Of a DNA stretch of 64,000 nucleotides, positions 53,270 through 62,437 are shown in pieces. The stretch comes from Bacteroidota bacterium. Its GTDB lineage: Bacteria > Bacteroidota > Bacteroidia > AKYH767-A > 2013-40CM-41-45. Under the pieces are notes generated by a model that saw nothing but the letters and a program-made list of their open reading frames with translations, ran no database searches and was not told where the DNA came from. The stretch covers positions 62,001 through 126,000 of the forward strand of contig JADJFC010000011.1 in the NCBI GenBank assembly GCA_016708785.1, given 5' to 3'. The position numbers were made by a program, and so were the translations under genes. The first letter of the stretch is position 1, and every line of letters starts with the position of its first letter.

Positions 53270-56200
53270 ATGCGCACTAAATTTATACTGCTAATAGTAT
53301 TTTCCTTTTTTTCTTATTTAAAGTTAAACGCTCAATCGATCAACGATTTCCAATCACATCAAAGTGGAAATTGGAATCAGACTTCCACATGGGAGAGATG
53401 GGATGGAACAACATGGGTCACCCCGGCTCCATTTACACCTACCAATACTGAAGGTAGTATTACCATTTTAAATTCTCATATCGTATCTGTTTCGGCTGCC
53501 GTTTCCGCCGATCAAACAGTAATTAATACGGGTGGACAGATCACTACAAATCCCGGAATTACATTAACAATAGCCAACGGAAGCGGAGATGATCTCACTA
53601 TCAATGGAACGTTTCTCAATTCCGGCACGTTGAGCATTTCCACCGGAACAATGAAAGTAAATTCAGGAGCTACATTCATTCATAATACCACTTCCGCAAT
53701 TTCTTCAATTTTGAATGTTACTACCTTTGATATTAATTCGAATTTTATTTATCAGGGATCTTCTACTCTGACTCCTTCAATTTCAATATCCGGAAGAACT
53801 TTCGGAAATCTCTCTTTTGTTTCTACTTCAGGTTCATGGTCTACAACACCTGGAGGAAATTCAGCTATCTCTTGTAACAATTTAAATGTTGGGACCGGGG
53901 TTACAATAAATAATAACAATACCGCAAACTTTCTTATCAATGGTGATCTTACGATTGACGGTTCATTTATTAGCATCTCAACGCAGATATTTAAATTACA
54001 GGGAACTAGTAAAATAATGTCAGGTATTTCATTGACAAACTTTTTCGATTCTCTATATATAACATCCGGCGCCTCCTATTCTGTGCAAAATACTTTGCGA
54101 TTAAGTGGTTCAGCTGGTGTAGTAGTGGATGGTGCATTGACTGTAAACGGCGGAATTAATTGTGGTACTGTTATCGTTTCAGGAACCGGCGCATTTAATT
54201 TGTCTTCCGGAGCTACGATGGAAGTCGGTTCATCGGCAGGGATCACGCTTCCTGGAAATGCCACCGGAAATATTCGAACTACAGGAGGAAGAAATTTCAA
54301 TCCTGCAGCGAATTACATCTACAATGGTTCCTCTGCTCAGGATATTGGTTCTGCTCTTACTGTTGTAAATAATTTGACGATTGATAATGAATTTAATGTC
54401 AGTCAGAATGGTGTGGCTTTAACAGTAAATGGCACTCTTACCATTGTTGGTAGCGGAAATTTTATCAATCCAACTACATTCGTTTCTTCCAATTCTTCAC
54501 TTACTTTAAACGGACCAAATATTGCTTTTGTGAATGGCAGTACGGCTGGATTTACAACCAACTCTTCTACAGATCTTAACTATGGTGGGTCAGATGCCGG
54601 GATAACCATCCCAACATCTGTGAGTACACTAAACACATTATCGATCAACAAAGGTTCAAATCATGTTGCAGTTTCTTCTTCTGTAACAGTATCAAATCTA
54701 ATCCTTACAAATGGTAATTTTGTATGCAGTAGTGGTTTAGTTAAAATTAAAGCAACTTCAAGCATCACAGGTGGATCCGGTTCATCATATGTTAACGGCA
54801 CATTAATTCGAGTTATAAATACAGGTGCAACTTCATCAATTACTTTTCCTGTCGGCAAACTTTTATACGAGCCAATCAAATTTAATAATGTTACAGTTTC
54901 TGGTTTCTCCGCGCTAGATTTGGAAGTTGAAGCACATGAATCTATTCCTGCAGGCGGTCCTAATACATCGAATTTACATGGTGAAATGACAAACAGGTAC
55001 TGGTATGTAAATACTAGCGGATTAAGTTCAATAACATCAATTGGAAGTTTTGCATTAACGCCTACTACTCCTGTTCCGATACTTACAACAAATAACCTGG
55101 TAGGTTTTTCCTCAAATAATTCTCAACTCTCTTACAGCAGTATTGGTGGTATTGTGGGGGGTTCCACAATTACAACAACTTTATCATTATCCTCATTCAC
55201 AAGCGCTGTGAATTTTACCGGAGCATATATTGGAATCGGCGAGAATATTGTAGCCGGTGATTATTATGCGATCGGGCCCGGTGCTTCGTATACACAACCA
55301 AACGGAGATAATTATGTGGCAAAATTCGCAACACTTACGGCCGCTGTAAACGCATTAAATAATTTGCCTGGTAATTCAAAAAGATTTTTCGAATTTCAGA
55401 GTGATTATGTCAGTACGTCAGAAACATATCCGATAACAATTACTTATTCGGGAACAGCAACAAAAAAGGCGGTGTTCCGGGCACGATCCGATGCATCTTC
55501 TACAATCAATATTATAGGTCCATATAATACTTCTTTTGGTGGTATGATCGTACTTGATGGTGCTGACCATATCATTTTTGATGGTTCTCCGGGCGGGACT
55601 TTGGGAACAACAAGAAGGCTGCGGTTTAGAAGCAGAGATGCTACACCTTTCCGCGCGGCATTTTATATTTATAATGACGCAACTAATAATTTGTTGAATG
55701 CCCTTGCGATTGAAGGAGGCTTAGGCTCAAGTAATATTTCTATTGGCCCGGAATCATCAGGTGGTTCAGGTAATGATTTTACTACCATTCAAAACTGCAA
55801 AATTGGTCATAGAATAGATAGCATTGGTATTCCATCTTATGGAATTTTTGCTGATGGATCTAGTGGAATGCAAACCAATGATGTCATTATTCAAAATAAT
55901 GATTTCGTTGGCTGCCGTGATGCAATAGAAGTTAGAGCAAATATTGGATACTGGCTCATCACACAAAATAATATTTATGGAGACGGAATAAATGTATTTA
56001 ATGGTGGGATTACTGTTTTGAATTGCGGTGTTTTGGATTTTAATGTTACCAATAATTATCTGGGTGGTACAGCTCCCGGAACCGGTGGTTTGCCTATGTT
56101 AATTTCAGATAATTCTTTCGTAGGAATAGATGTTGAAAATGCAGAGCCGACAGGACGAATTAAGGTCAACAATAATAAAATCGCAAATATTGAGTTTAAT

Positions 56201-58570
56201 CAAGTTGGAGGTTTTGCGGCATTTAGAGGTATTGCTATGTCAGGGATTGTAACCGTTAATAATAATCTAATTGGCGATACTGTTCAGACGAATAGTCTGA
56301 AATTTGACGGCGCGAACACTTTTGATTTTAAGGCTATATCTGCATCCTTATATTCTATTAGTTCATATGATACTATCACAAATAATGTCATAGCCAACGT
56401 GACATTATTAAACGCTTCTTCCACCACTAGTTTTGAGGGAATGCGTCTTATTCATTCTGATATAAGTTCGATGCTTGTTTCTAATAATAAATTCAGTAAC
56501 ATATACAATGAACGAATAGGTGGAATGGCTCTAATAAGTCTTGACAATACTTCTCCAAGCACTCAACATATTACTAATAACATTTTTGAAAATATTACTC
56601 AAACAAATCCAATGCTAACAAGCTTTACCGGAATTTATTGTGATGGTTCAGCAGTAAATGTTTCCGGCAACAGATTTGGGAGTTTAACTATTCCGAACTC
56701 GATTTCATTGGCTTCAAACGGAACATGTTCAGCTATATTAATCACGACCTCTGCTGTTGATGGAGCAGCAACTATTCAAAATAACACAATTTCTAATTTA
56801 TTATCTACAGGTTCTTCATCATTTACCGGAATTAATTTTTCAGGAACAGGAAGTTATTCTCATTCCATCACCGAAAATATTATTAATAATATAAAATCAA
56901 CATCTATAAAATCTTCTGATGAAACCGGTGAGTCCGGAGATTTTGCGCTGATAGGAATTGTTTTGAATGCTTCCAGTTCTATTCAGCCACAATTGATTTC
57001 AGGCAATTTAATTACAGGTCTGCTCGCGCAACCTTCTAATCGTGGCTTCTATCCTGTTGTATGTGGAATATTTGTTAAGAATGGAATTGTTAATGTGAAG
57101 AAAAATAAAATATATAATTTTCAAACAATTCCGGTTACGACTTCCGGCTCTCAAGTTTTACTTGGAATTAAATACCGTGGCGGAAGCGGAAGTATTACTG
57201 CCTCCAATAATATGATCTCAATTACTAATTCTCCTTATTCACATAGGGCATCGATTTTTGGAATTTATGATCATAGTACTTCCTCATCAGTCAATTCATT
57301 TTTTCATAATTCTGTTTATATCGGTGGCGTCAATTCAGGAGTTTCCAATTCATCGTCATTTTGGAGAAATTCAACAACAGGAAACGTACAGGTAGTAAAT
57401 AATTTGTTTCATAATTATAGATCAGGTACCGGAAGTCATTACGCAATTGTGAATCTAACCGGAACTTCATGGAGCACTACAGCTTCCAATTACAATAATT
57501 TGAGTACATCCAACACCAGCACGCTTGGTATGTGGCCGTTTTGGCCGCTGAACTCAGATAAATCTTTTGCTGCTTGGAAAGCTATTTCTGGTGGCGACAT
57601 GCAATCGATAAATACACCGGTAGTTTTTGTTAATAATGAGAATGATCTGCATTTAACATATGATAATTGTGATCATGTTAATCGAGGTGCTCCATCATCA
57701 ATTACAACTGATATTGATGGTGAGGCACGAAATAATACAACACCCGATATTGGTGCTGACGAATTAATTGGTGCAGGGATATTTTATTTTGCAGATTCAG
57801 ATAATGACAATTATGGTTCAACAACAGATTCAGCAAGGCTTTGTACGCCATCCGGAATATATACTGCTTTAATAGGCGGTGATTGTAATGATGGAAATGG
57901 ATTGATTAATCCGGCTTCAACTGAGATCTGTGGAAATGGAATTGATGAAAATTGCAATGGTCAGATTGATGAAGGCTGTATAGTTACATTAAATCTAAAG
58001 GTATTAATTCAGGGGTATTTATTAACATCAGGAACCATGCGTGCAGTGGTTGATAAAATTAATTATCCCTCAATTTGCGATACCATTATTGTAGAATTGC
58101 ATCACACCAGTTCTCCATTTAATTTAATACAATCAGTAAAAGAAATTATTGACACCTCAGGTTCAGGACAATTTATTTTCAATCCTTCCATTATCGGACA
58201 ACAGTATTATATAGTTGTCAAACATCGTAATTCACTTGAAACATGGAGCAGCTTACCGGTGAACTTTAATTCTTCGTCTGTAAGCTATGACTTCACTACT
58301 GCTGCAAACAAAGCTTATGGGAATAACCAGTCAAGTTTAAGCAATGGCAAGTTTGGAATCTGGAGCGGCGATATTACGAATGGCATAACGTCTGGAATTA
58401 AGGATGGAATTATAAATTTCAACGACTTCATTCAGTTAGAAAATCAAACTTCAGGATTCATTATTGGTTACAATGTCAATGATCTCACAGGTGATGGCAT
58501 TGTTGATGCGGAAGATTATTCATTGATTGAGAATAATGCAGCGTTAGGTGTTACACGTCTTAGTCCTTGA
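53270..58570 (+). CDS. 1766-aa beta-helix surface protein with MopE-type metal-binding motif and dockerin-like end
   Basis: Signal peptide 1-22 (..LKLNAQ). Residues ~40-650 are low-complexity beta repeats (NGTFLNSGTLSIS, VSNLILTNGNF..). Residues ~700-1480 form a parallel beta-helix with many short Asn-rich rungs (VNNNKIANI, ITNNVIANV, VSNNKFSNI, ISGNLITGL). A MopE-like metal-binding motif follows (about 1505-1568, DSDNDNYGS..CNDGNGLINPASTEICGNGIDENCNGQIDEGC). The end (about 1575-1766) is a beta domain plus Asp-rich dockerin-like loops (NVNDLTGDGIVDAEDYS). No classic type A T9SS domain is visible; this C-terminal domain probably takes its place. Likely a large adhesin or matrix protein. Confidence 0.88.
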   Translation: MRTKFILLIVFSFFSYLKLNAQSINDFQSHQSGNWNQTSTWERWDGTTWVTPAPFTPTNTEGSITILNSHIVSVSAAVSADQTVINTGGQITTNPGITLTIANGSGDDLTINGTFLNSGTLSISTGTMKVNSGATFIHNTTSAISSILNVTTFDINSNFIYQGSSTLTPSISISGRTFGNLSFVSTSGSWSTTPGGNSAISCNNLNVGTGVTINNNNTANFLINGDLTIDGSFISISTQIFKLQGTSKIMSGISLTNFFDSLYITSGASYSVQNTLRLSGSAGVVVDGALTVNGGINCGTVIVSGTGAFNLSSGATMEVGSSAGITLPGNATGNIRTTGGRNFNPAANYIYNGSSAQDIGSALTVVNNLTIDNEFNVSQNGVALTVNGTLTIVGSGNFINPTTFVSSNSSLTLNGPNIAFVNGSTAGFTTNSSTDLNYGGSDAGITIPTSVSTLNTLSINKGSNHVAVSSSVTVSNLILTNGNFVCSSGLVKIKATSSITGGSGSSYVNGTLIRVINTGATSSITFPVGKLLYEPIKFNNVTVSGFSALDLEVEAHESIPAGGPNTSNLHGEMTNRYWYVNTSGLSSITSIGSFALTPTTPVPILTTNNLVGFSSNNSQLSYSSIGGIVGGSTITTTLSLSSFTSAVNFTGAYIGIGENIVAGDYYAIGPGASYTQPNGDNYVAKFATLTAAVNALNNLPGNSKRFFEFQSDYVSTSETYPITITYSGTATKKAVFRARSDASSTINIIGPYNTSFGGMIVLDGADHIIFDGSPGGTLGTTRRLRFRSRDATPFRAAFYIYNDATNNLLNALAIEGGLGSSNISIGPESSGGSGNDFTTIQNCKIGHRIDSIGIPSYGIFADGSSGMQTNDVIIQNNDFVGCRDAIEVRANIGYWLITQNNIYGDGINVFNGGITVLNCGVLDFNVTNNYLGGTAPGTGGLPMLISDNSFVGIDVENAEPTGRIKVNNNKIANIEFNQVGGFAAFRGIAMSGIVTVNNNLIGDTVQTNSLKFDGANTFDFKAISASLYSISSYDTITNNVIANVTLLNASSTTSFEGMRLIHSDISSMLVSNNKFSNIYNERIGGMALISLDNTSPSTQHITNNIFENITQTNPMLTSFTGIYCDGSAVNVSGNRFGSLTIPNSISLASNGTCSAILITTSAVDGAATIQNNTISNLLSTGSSSFTGINFSGTGSYSHSITENIINNIKSTSIKSSDETGESGDFALIGIVLNASSSIQPQLISGNLITGLLAQPSNRGFYPVVCGIFVKNGIVNVKKNKIYNFQTIPVTTSGSQVLLGIKYRGGSGSITASNNMISITNSPYSHRASIFGIYDHSTSSSVNSFFHNSVYIGGVNSGVSNSSSFWRNSTTGNVQVVNNLFHNYRSGTGSHYAIVNLTGTSWSTTASNYNNLSTSNTSTLGMWPFWPLNSDKSFAAWKAISGGDMQSINTPVVFVNNENDLHLTYDNCDHVNRGAPSSITTDIDGEARNNTTPDIGADELIGAGIFYFADSDNDNYGSTTDSARLCTPSGIYTALIGGDCNDGNGLINPASTEICGNGIDENCNGQIDEGCIVTLNLKVLIQGYLLTSGTMRAVVDKINYPSICDTIIVELHHTSSPFNLIQSVKEIIDTSGSGQFIFNPSIIGQQYYIVVKHRNSLETWSSLPVNFNSSSVSYDFTTAANKAYGNNQSSLSNGKFGIWSGDITNGITSGIKDGIINFNDFIQLENQTSGFIIGYNVNDLTGDGIVDAEDYSLIENNAALGVTRLSP

Positions 58571-58726
58571 AGAGAAGTTATGAATTTTACATAGTAATTT
58601 AATCTGCATTATTAATTCGGTTGAACATTCCGGCGAGCGGGGTATTTATATTAAGGAGTTTGTGAAATTTACATATCATGTTGATATTCATAGATTTAAA
58701 AATTAGCAAAATACTTAATTTTATGC

Positions 58727-58738
58727 ACCTAATTAGGT
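58727..58738. promoter_or_regulatory. 12-bp palindrome upstream of the DUF4160 gene
   Basis: ACCTAATTAGGT is a perfect palindrome, 24 bases before the ATG at 58763. Candidate operator for the XRE domain of the DUF2442-type partner encoded two genes along the transcript. Confidence 0.45.
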
Positions 58739-58762
58739 ACATTTGTTGTAAAACAATCTAAA

Positions 58763-59011
58763 ATGGCTCCATTATTAGCCGAAATGAATGGCATTAAAAT
58801 ATCGATCTTTTCTAAAGAGCATCTGCCTCCACATTTTCATGCAGCTTTCGCTGAAGATGAAATATTGATTGAAATAAGAACAGGCAAAACCTATGAAGGG
58901 TGGATACCAACAAACAAACTAAAACTGGTACACAAGTGGCTGAAAGCAGGGAAAAATAGAGAAAACGCTGAAAGAATTTTTTTCGAACTAAACCCGAGAT
59001 TGAAAAAATAA
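58763..59011 (+). CDS. DUF4160 protein
   Basis: 82 residues with the DUF4160 signatures (NGIKISIFSKEHLPPHFHAAFAEDEILIEIRTG.. and a lysine-rich helix VHKWLKAGKNRENAERIFFELNP). DUF4160 genes are commonly paired with DUF2442 genes, and such pairs have been predicted to be toxin-antitoxin-like. Here the partner starts 12 bases downstream, on the same strand. Confidence 0.85.
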   Translation: MAPLLAEMNGIKISIFSKEHLPPHFHAAFAEDEILIEIRTGKTYEGWIPTNKLKLVHKWLKAGKNRENAERIFFELNPRLKK

Positions 59012-59023
59012 CAAAGGCAAATA

Positions 59024-59620
59024 ATGGTCGTGAATAAAAATAAAATCAAAATGAAAACCCCCAAAATAAAAAGTACGGAACCAAATATCAACCGTAAACC
59101 TCATAAGAGATTACCGAAAATATTAAAGATTAATCGTATTGAAAAAGATCGATTAATTGTATCTGTATTGTTTAGTACTGGTGAAGATAGAATACTTAAC
59201 TTTAATAATATTTTTAAAAATATTTGGAAAATTGATAAAGAAGATCCAGAATATAAACTTTTTAATCCAAATGAATTTGCGAAAGTTAAAGTTGAAAATC
59301 ACACTTTGATTTGGAACAATGTCATTTTAGCAATTACAGATTTTGATAACAATAGAAAAAAAGTTTCATTTGATGTGGGAGCTGATTCATTATATAAACT
59401 GAGTGAAATTGATTCTAAATTAAATATTTCAATTGGTACTTTATTCAGAAGAGCAAGATTAGCAGCAAAGAAATCACAAGAAGAAGTAGCTGAATTATCT
59501 GGAACATCACGGACTTATATAACAAAATTAGAAAATGATAAACAAGATATAGAAATAATAACTTTAAAAAAAATTGTTGAAGCTGGATTAAATAAACAGT
59601 TAAACATATCTATTGAATAA
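59024..59620 (+). CDS. DUF2442-XRE fusion protein, partner of DUF4160
   Basis: 198 residues: a charged lead, a DUF2442 domain (about 30-110; LKINRIEKDRLIVSVLFSTGEDRILNFNNIF..FAKVKVENHTLIW) and a C-terminal XRE helix-turn-helix (about 135-190; FRRARLAAKKSQEEVAELSGTSRTYITKLENDKQDIEIITLKKIVEAG). The DNA-binding half suggests it represses its own operon; the palindrome at 58727 would be the target. Possible starts are MVVNKNK at 59024 and MKTPKIK at 59051. Confidence 0.83.
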   Translation: MVVNKNKIKMKTPKIKSTEPNINRKPHKRLPKILKINRIEKDRLIVSVLFSTGEDRILNFNNIFKNIWKIDKEDPEYKLFNPNEFAKVKVENHTLIWNNVILAITDFDNNRKKVSFDVGADSLYKLSEIDSKLNISIGTLFRRARLAAKKSQEEVAELSGTSRTYITKLENDKQDIEIITLKKIVEAGLNKQLNISIE

Positions 59621-59849
59621 TTTATTAACCCAAATAAAAGGATTTCAAGAAAATTAAAGAAATAATTTAAATTTATATCCCATTTGAATAAAAATTGAAT
59701 TTATTCCGAATGAACAGCTGAACGATAAAACAAGGAATTTGATTGTGGATGTACTAATAGCAACTTTACTAATAATATACACTTTATAAGAATTTATGTT
59801 GATGGACCTTTACCTTACAGCGTTTTCAAGACGAGTTTCATGAAAGATA

Positions 59850-59883
59850 AGCAAAGGAGGCGTAAATTATACGCCCTCTTGCT
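59850..59883. terminator. Hairpin with imperfect stem
   Basis: AGCAAAGGAGGCGTA (59850-59864) pairs with TACGCCCTCTTGCT (59870-59883) apart from one or two mismatches; TTTATT follows on the + strand. It would end the DUF2442 transcript and lies at the end of a short minus-strand ORF. Confidence 0.55.
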
Positions 59884-59971
59884 TTATTAAGTTATTATCA
59901 GATTCTTCAGGCTGCCTTGATTCTTCATTGTTTGGATTGTATTTGGAAACTAGCGATGTAAATAGTTTCAT
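59867..59971 (-). CDS. Possible 34-residue hydrophilic peptide
   Basis: ATG at 59971 to TAA at 59867: MKLFTSLVSKYNPNNEESRQPEESDNNLIKQEGV. It follows the 60009 gene on the same strand after 37 bases and its stop lies in a terminator stem. Composition is protein-like, but length gives little support. The rest of 59621-60008 shows no gene. Confidence 0.25.
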   Translation of the reverse strand: MKLFTSLVSKYNPNNEESRQPEESDNNLIKQEGV

Positions 59972-60008
59972 AATCTTATCAGGTATTTTAACCCTCTAAG
60001 TTTAAAAT

Positions 60009-60968
60009 TTAAAGTTGCATATATTGGAGGAATAAAATGTTTGTCTCTTTGATTAAAACGAAATAGTTCCCAGATCTCCTTGGGGTTTTATTAAGGTAAT
60101 TTTCTAACTTTTCAAGATCGTTAATGTGTATTAATGTTAGTGGCTTAATATTGACTTTATTTGTTTTTAGATCAACAATTAATTCTTGAAATCTTGCATT
60201 AAAGGTATCTGCCATTAAAGGAGTTTGCAGCGCTTTGTCATTTAAAAAGATACATGGGTAGATTGTGTAGACATGACCTTTAGGAAACTTCAGGTCAATA
60301 TTTATCATGTGCTCTTCAAGAATTTCAATCGATTTTACTAATTGATTTACGCCGAATTTTTCAAAAAATGAATTCCTGTCATTTTTATATAAAGTGTCAA
60401 TAGTCCCTCCGAATTTATCATCGTCATAAATACTACTTGATTTTACCTGACCAAGTATAATCTTAGAATTACTTCTAAAATACACATCTGCGATTTCGAT
60501 ATTTCCGTTCTTCGTGGGCAATTTCAGTTGATTAAACATAAGTAGAATTGAATGCTTGTAATTCTCAAAGCAAACCTTCAGTATTTCACCCATGTAATTT
60601 TCAAAGAAATAACCAAACGCACTTCGATACAAGGTAATTTTGAATTTTGATTTACCCTGCTCATCTTTTACATTTTTTATCCAATCAAACCAAAAATCAT
60701 TTAGAAATTGCGAGTACGTTTTCTCTAAAAGGAATGAATTGTCAGATAAGATATACTTGCAAGGACCGACATTGATAAATGGAGATTTGCGGATAGTGAT
60801 TAATTTGTAAGTTTCTTTGTTAGGTGTTGCTTGGCTCAGTTTATCATATAGGTTTTGGTGGCCTTCTTTTATTAGATAAAAAAAATTGTGTTCTGGTTTT
60901 TCGCTACTATTTGACAAGTACATGCTGAATAATTCAAATATGAATTGCTGCGGCTCAATATTATACAC
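60009..60968 (-). CDS. Unrecognised protein, C-terminal part with PD-(D/E)XK-like core
   Basis: Continuation of the preceding frame; the apparent start at 60968 is internal. It contains NIEIADVYFRSNSKIILGQVKSSSIYDDDKFGG, whose spacing (Asp in a strand, then Q-x-K in the next) matches the core of PD-(D/E)XK nuclease-fold proteins of the Mrr-like QxK type. SAFGYFFENYMGEIL before it could supply the helix with the first Glu. A helical and beta C-terminus follows. Nuclease function is an inference from this motif only. Confidence 0.6.
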   Translation of the reverse strand: MYNIEPQQFIFELFSMYLSNSSEKPEHNFFYLIKEGHQNLYDKLSQATPNKETYKLITIRKSPFINVGPCKYILSDNSFLLEKTYSQFLNDFWFDWIKNVKDEQGKSKFKITLYRSAFGYFFENYMGEILKVCFENYKHSILLMFNQLKLPTKNGNIEIADVYFRSNSKIILGQVKSSSIYDDDKFGGTIDTLYKNDRNSFFEKFGVNQLVKSIEILEEHMINIDLKFPKGHVYTIYPCIFLNDKALQTPLMADTFNARFQELIVDLKTNKVNIKPLTLIHINDLEKLENYLNKTPRRSGNYFVLIKETNILFLQYMQL

Positions 60969-61591
60969 AACTTTAAAATACTTGGAAATTTCAATGCCAA
61001 ATACTTCGTGTTTAAGAAAAAGTCAATTAGATGAAATCCTCGAAAAGGAGTGAATACCGGATCAGTTTCGATCGACATTTCATTTAGTGGGAGAAGTTTT
61101 GGGTTTAATGATTCGAAATCAACTCTTGTATCTTTGTCTTCTTCTCTTATTTGTGTGATTGTATAATTTACTGCTAAAAAATATCTTAGAATACTATCCC
61201 AAACTTCAGGCTTTGCCATTTTGAAGTTGTCAATGTTTTTTATCTCTGAGGAGTTGACTATTTCTTCCATTGCAAATAGGCAAGCTTGCCTATTAAAGAT
61301 GATTGGATATTCCTCCTTACTTTTTGTGTATCTTTCTGCAACATTAGAATACTTAACAAATTGTTCTTTCGTCATAGTGAAATACTTGAGCTCTTTTACT
61401 TGTGTTTCAAATGTCTCATCAATTTGAATTTCCGTTTTGGGCTTAAGACGATAGTTTAATCCTGATATTTCATAGAGAATGCTTTCCTTAGAAATATGAC
61501 TGATTAAGGAGATTCTATTTTCCGGTGGCTCTTCTCCGAAAAACAATTTATAATCAAGAATCAATAATGGCTTAGGCGCTGCTATGTGCAT
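60872..61591 (-). CDS. Unrecognised protein, N-terminal part (joined to the 60009 frame)
   Basis: 239 residues, soluble, mixed alpha/beta (MHIAAPKPLLILDYKLFFGEEPPENR.., YFTMTKEQFVKYSNVAERYTKSKEEYPIIFNRQACLFAMEEI..). The last ~35 codons are out of frame. Adding one base to the run at 61011-61013 gives ..HLIDFFLKHEVFGIEISKYFKVVYNIEPQQFIFELFSMYLSN.. and leads into the next part. The repaired protein spans 60009-61591, about 527 residues. No family recognised for this half. Confidence 0.6.
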   Translation of the reverse strand: MHIAAPKPLLILDYKLFFGEEPPENRISLISHISKESILYEISGLNYRLKPKTEIQIDETFETQVKELKYFTMTKEQFVKYSNVAERYTKSKEEYPIIFNRQACLFAMEEIVNSSEIKNIDNFKMAKPEVWDSILRYFLAVNYTITQIREEDKDTRVDFESLNPKLLPLNEMSIETDPVFTPFRGFHLIDFFLNTKYLALKFPSILKLCIILSRSNSYLNYSACTCQIVAKNQNTIFFI

Positions 61592-61628
61592 GGATGTGTA
61601 TGGTTAGTGAAAAGAGTGATGGACATGT

Positions 61629-62015
61629 TTAAATTTTTAGTTTCTGCCTTAAGTTATAATAAAAATGGATTGCTTTGATTTTATCATCTCCGTTTAATAC
61701 GTCCTCTTGAATTTGAGTACTTATTGATTTCTTATATTTTCTATAGATGTTTTTTGAGTATTCTGAATTAAATGATTTTTCTGTGATTTTACTTTTACTT
61801 ATTTCGAAAAAACTATTTGCCGGAAATATTTTTATTTTACTGAGGCTGTCCTTAAAATACAACGCATTATTTTTATTGGAAGATTCTACAAAAATTAGCG
61901 ATGACTCTGTTTTCTTTTTATTTATAAAGCAAATTTCAAGTTCTTCTCTATTTTCATAAGAGGTAAGCCATCCTAGTATATTTTCTGATTTCAATCTTGA
62001 AACTAATTTGACCAT
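61629..62015 (-). CDS. Unrecognised protein, C-terminal part (joined to the 62048 frame)
   Basis: 128 residues, helical, very Lys/Ser/Asn-rich (MVKLVSRLKSENILGWLTSYENREELEICFINKKK.., YRKYKKSISTQIQEDVLNGDDKIKAIHFYYNLRQKLKI). The internal Met at 62015 is not the real start. The 61591 gene begins 38 bases downstream, so the two were probably one transcript. Confidence 0.5.
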   Translation of the reverse strand: MVKLVSRLKSENILGWLTSYENREELEICFINKKKTESSLIFVESSNKNNALYFKDSLSKIKIFPANSFFEISKSKITEKSFNSEYSKNIYRKYKKSISTQIQEDVLNGDDKIKAIHFYYNLRQKLKI

Positions 62016-62047
62016 CCTTTTCGGATTTAGTTTTATATCTAAATCAC

Positions 62048-62320
62048 TTAATTCAAATTGTTTTTCTTCAGGGAAAAAGGTTGAATATATTTTGGTATTG
62101 AAGAAACGGCATGACTTCTGGAGTTCAAATAGTTAACAAAAAAAACTTCAATATCGCTTTTTGTTTTCCAAACCTGAATACCTTTTCCGACATTTTTCGC
62201 CATCCATATCTTTGTTGCGAAAAACATTACATCTTCAAATTTCTCACTGAGATGGCCTCGGAATAAAAATGTGTTTTTCGGAATAATACAGTGACCATAT
62301 TTTAAAATTATTTCACTCAT
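62048..62320 (-). CDS. Unrecognised protein, N-terminal part; possible ADP-ribosyltransferase-like fold
   Basis: 90 residues before a frame break. The start KYGHCIIPKNTFLFRGHLSEKFEDVMFFATKIWMAKNVGKGIQVWKTKSDIEVFFVNYLNS has the outline of ADP-ribosyltransferase-like folds (strand-x-FRG, then FFAT...A). This is weak evidence. Adding one base to the run at 62074-62078 gives ..QPFFPEEKQFELSDLDIKLNPKRMVKLVSRL.. and continues into the 61629 frame, about 231 residues in all. Confidence 0.5.
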   Translation of the reverse strand: MSEIILKYGHCIIPKNTFLFRGHLSEKFEDVMFFATKIWMAKNVGKGIQVWKTKSDIEVFFVNYLNSRSHAVSSIPKYIQPFSLKKNNLN

Positions 62321-62437
62321 TTAAAGAATTATAATTTGATTAAAATAATTGGAATTGAACTAGAGAGTACTATGGTGTGAAAACAGATAAATATATTCAA
62401 GATTAACAAAGAGTTGACAAAAAAGCCGGGATCTAAA

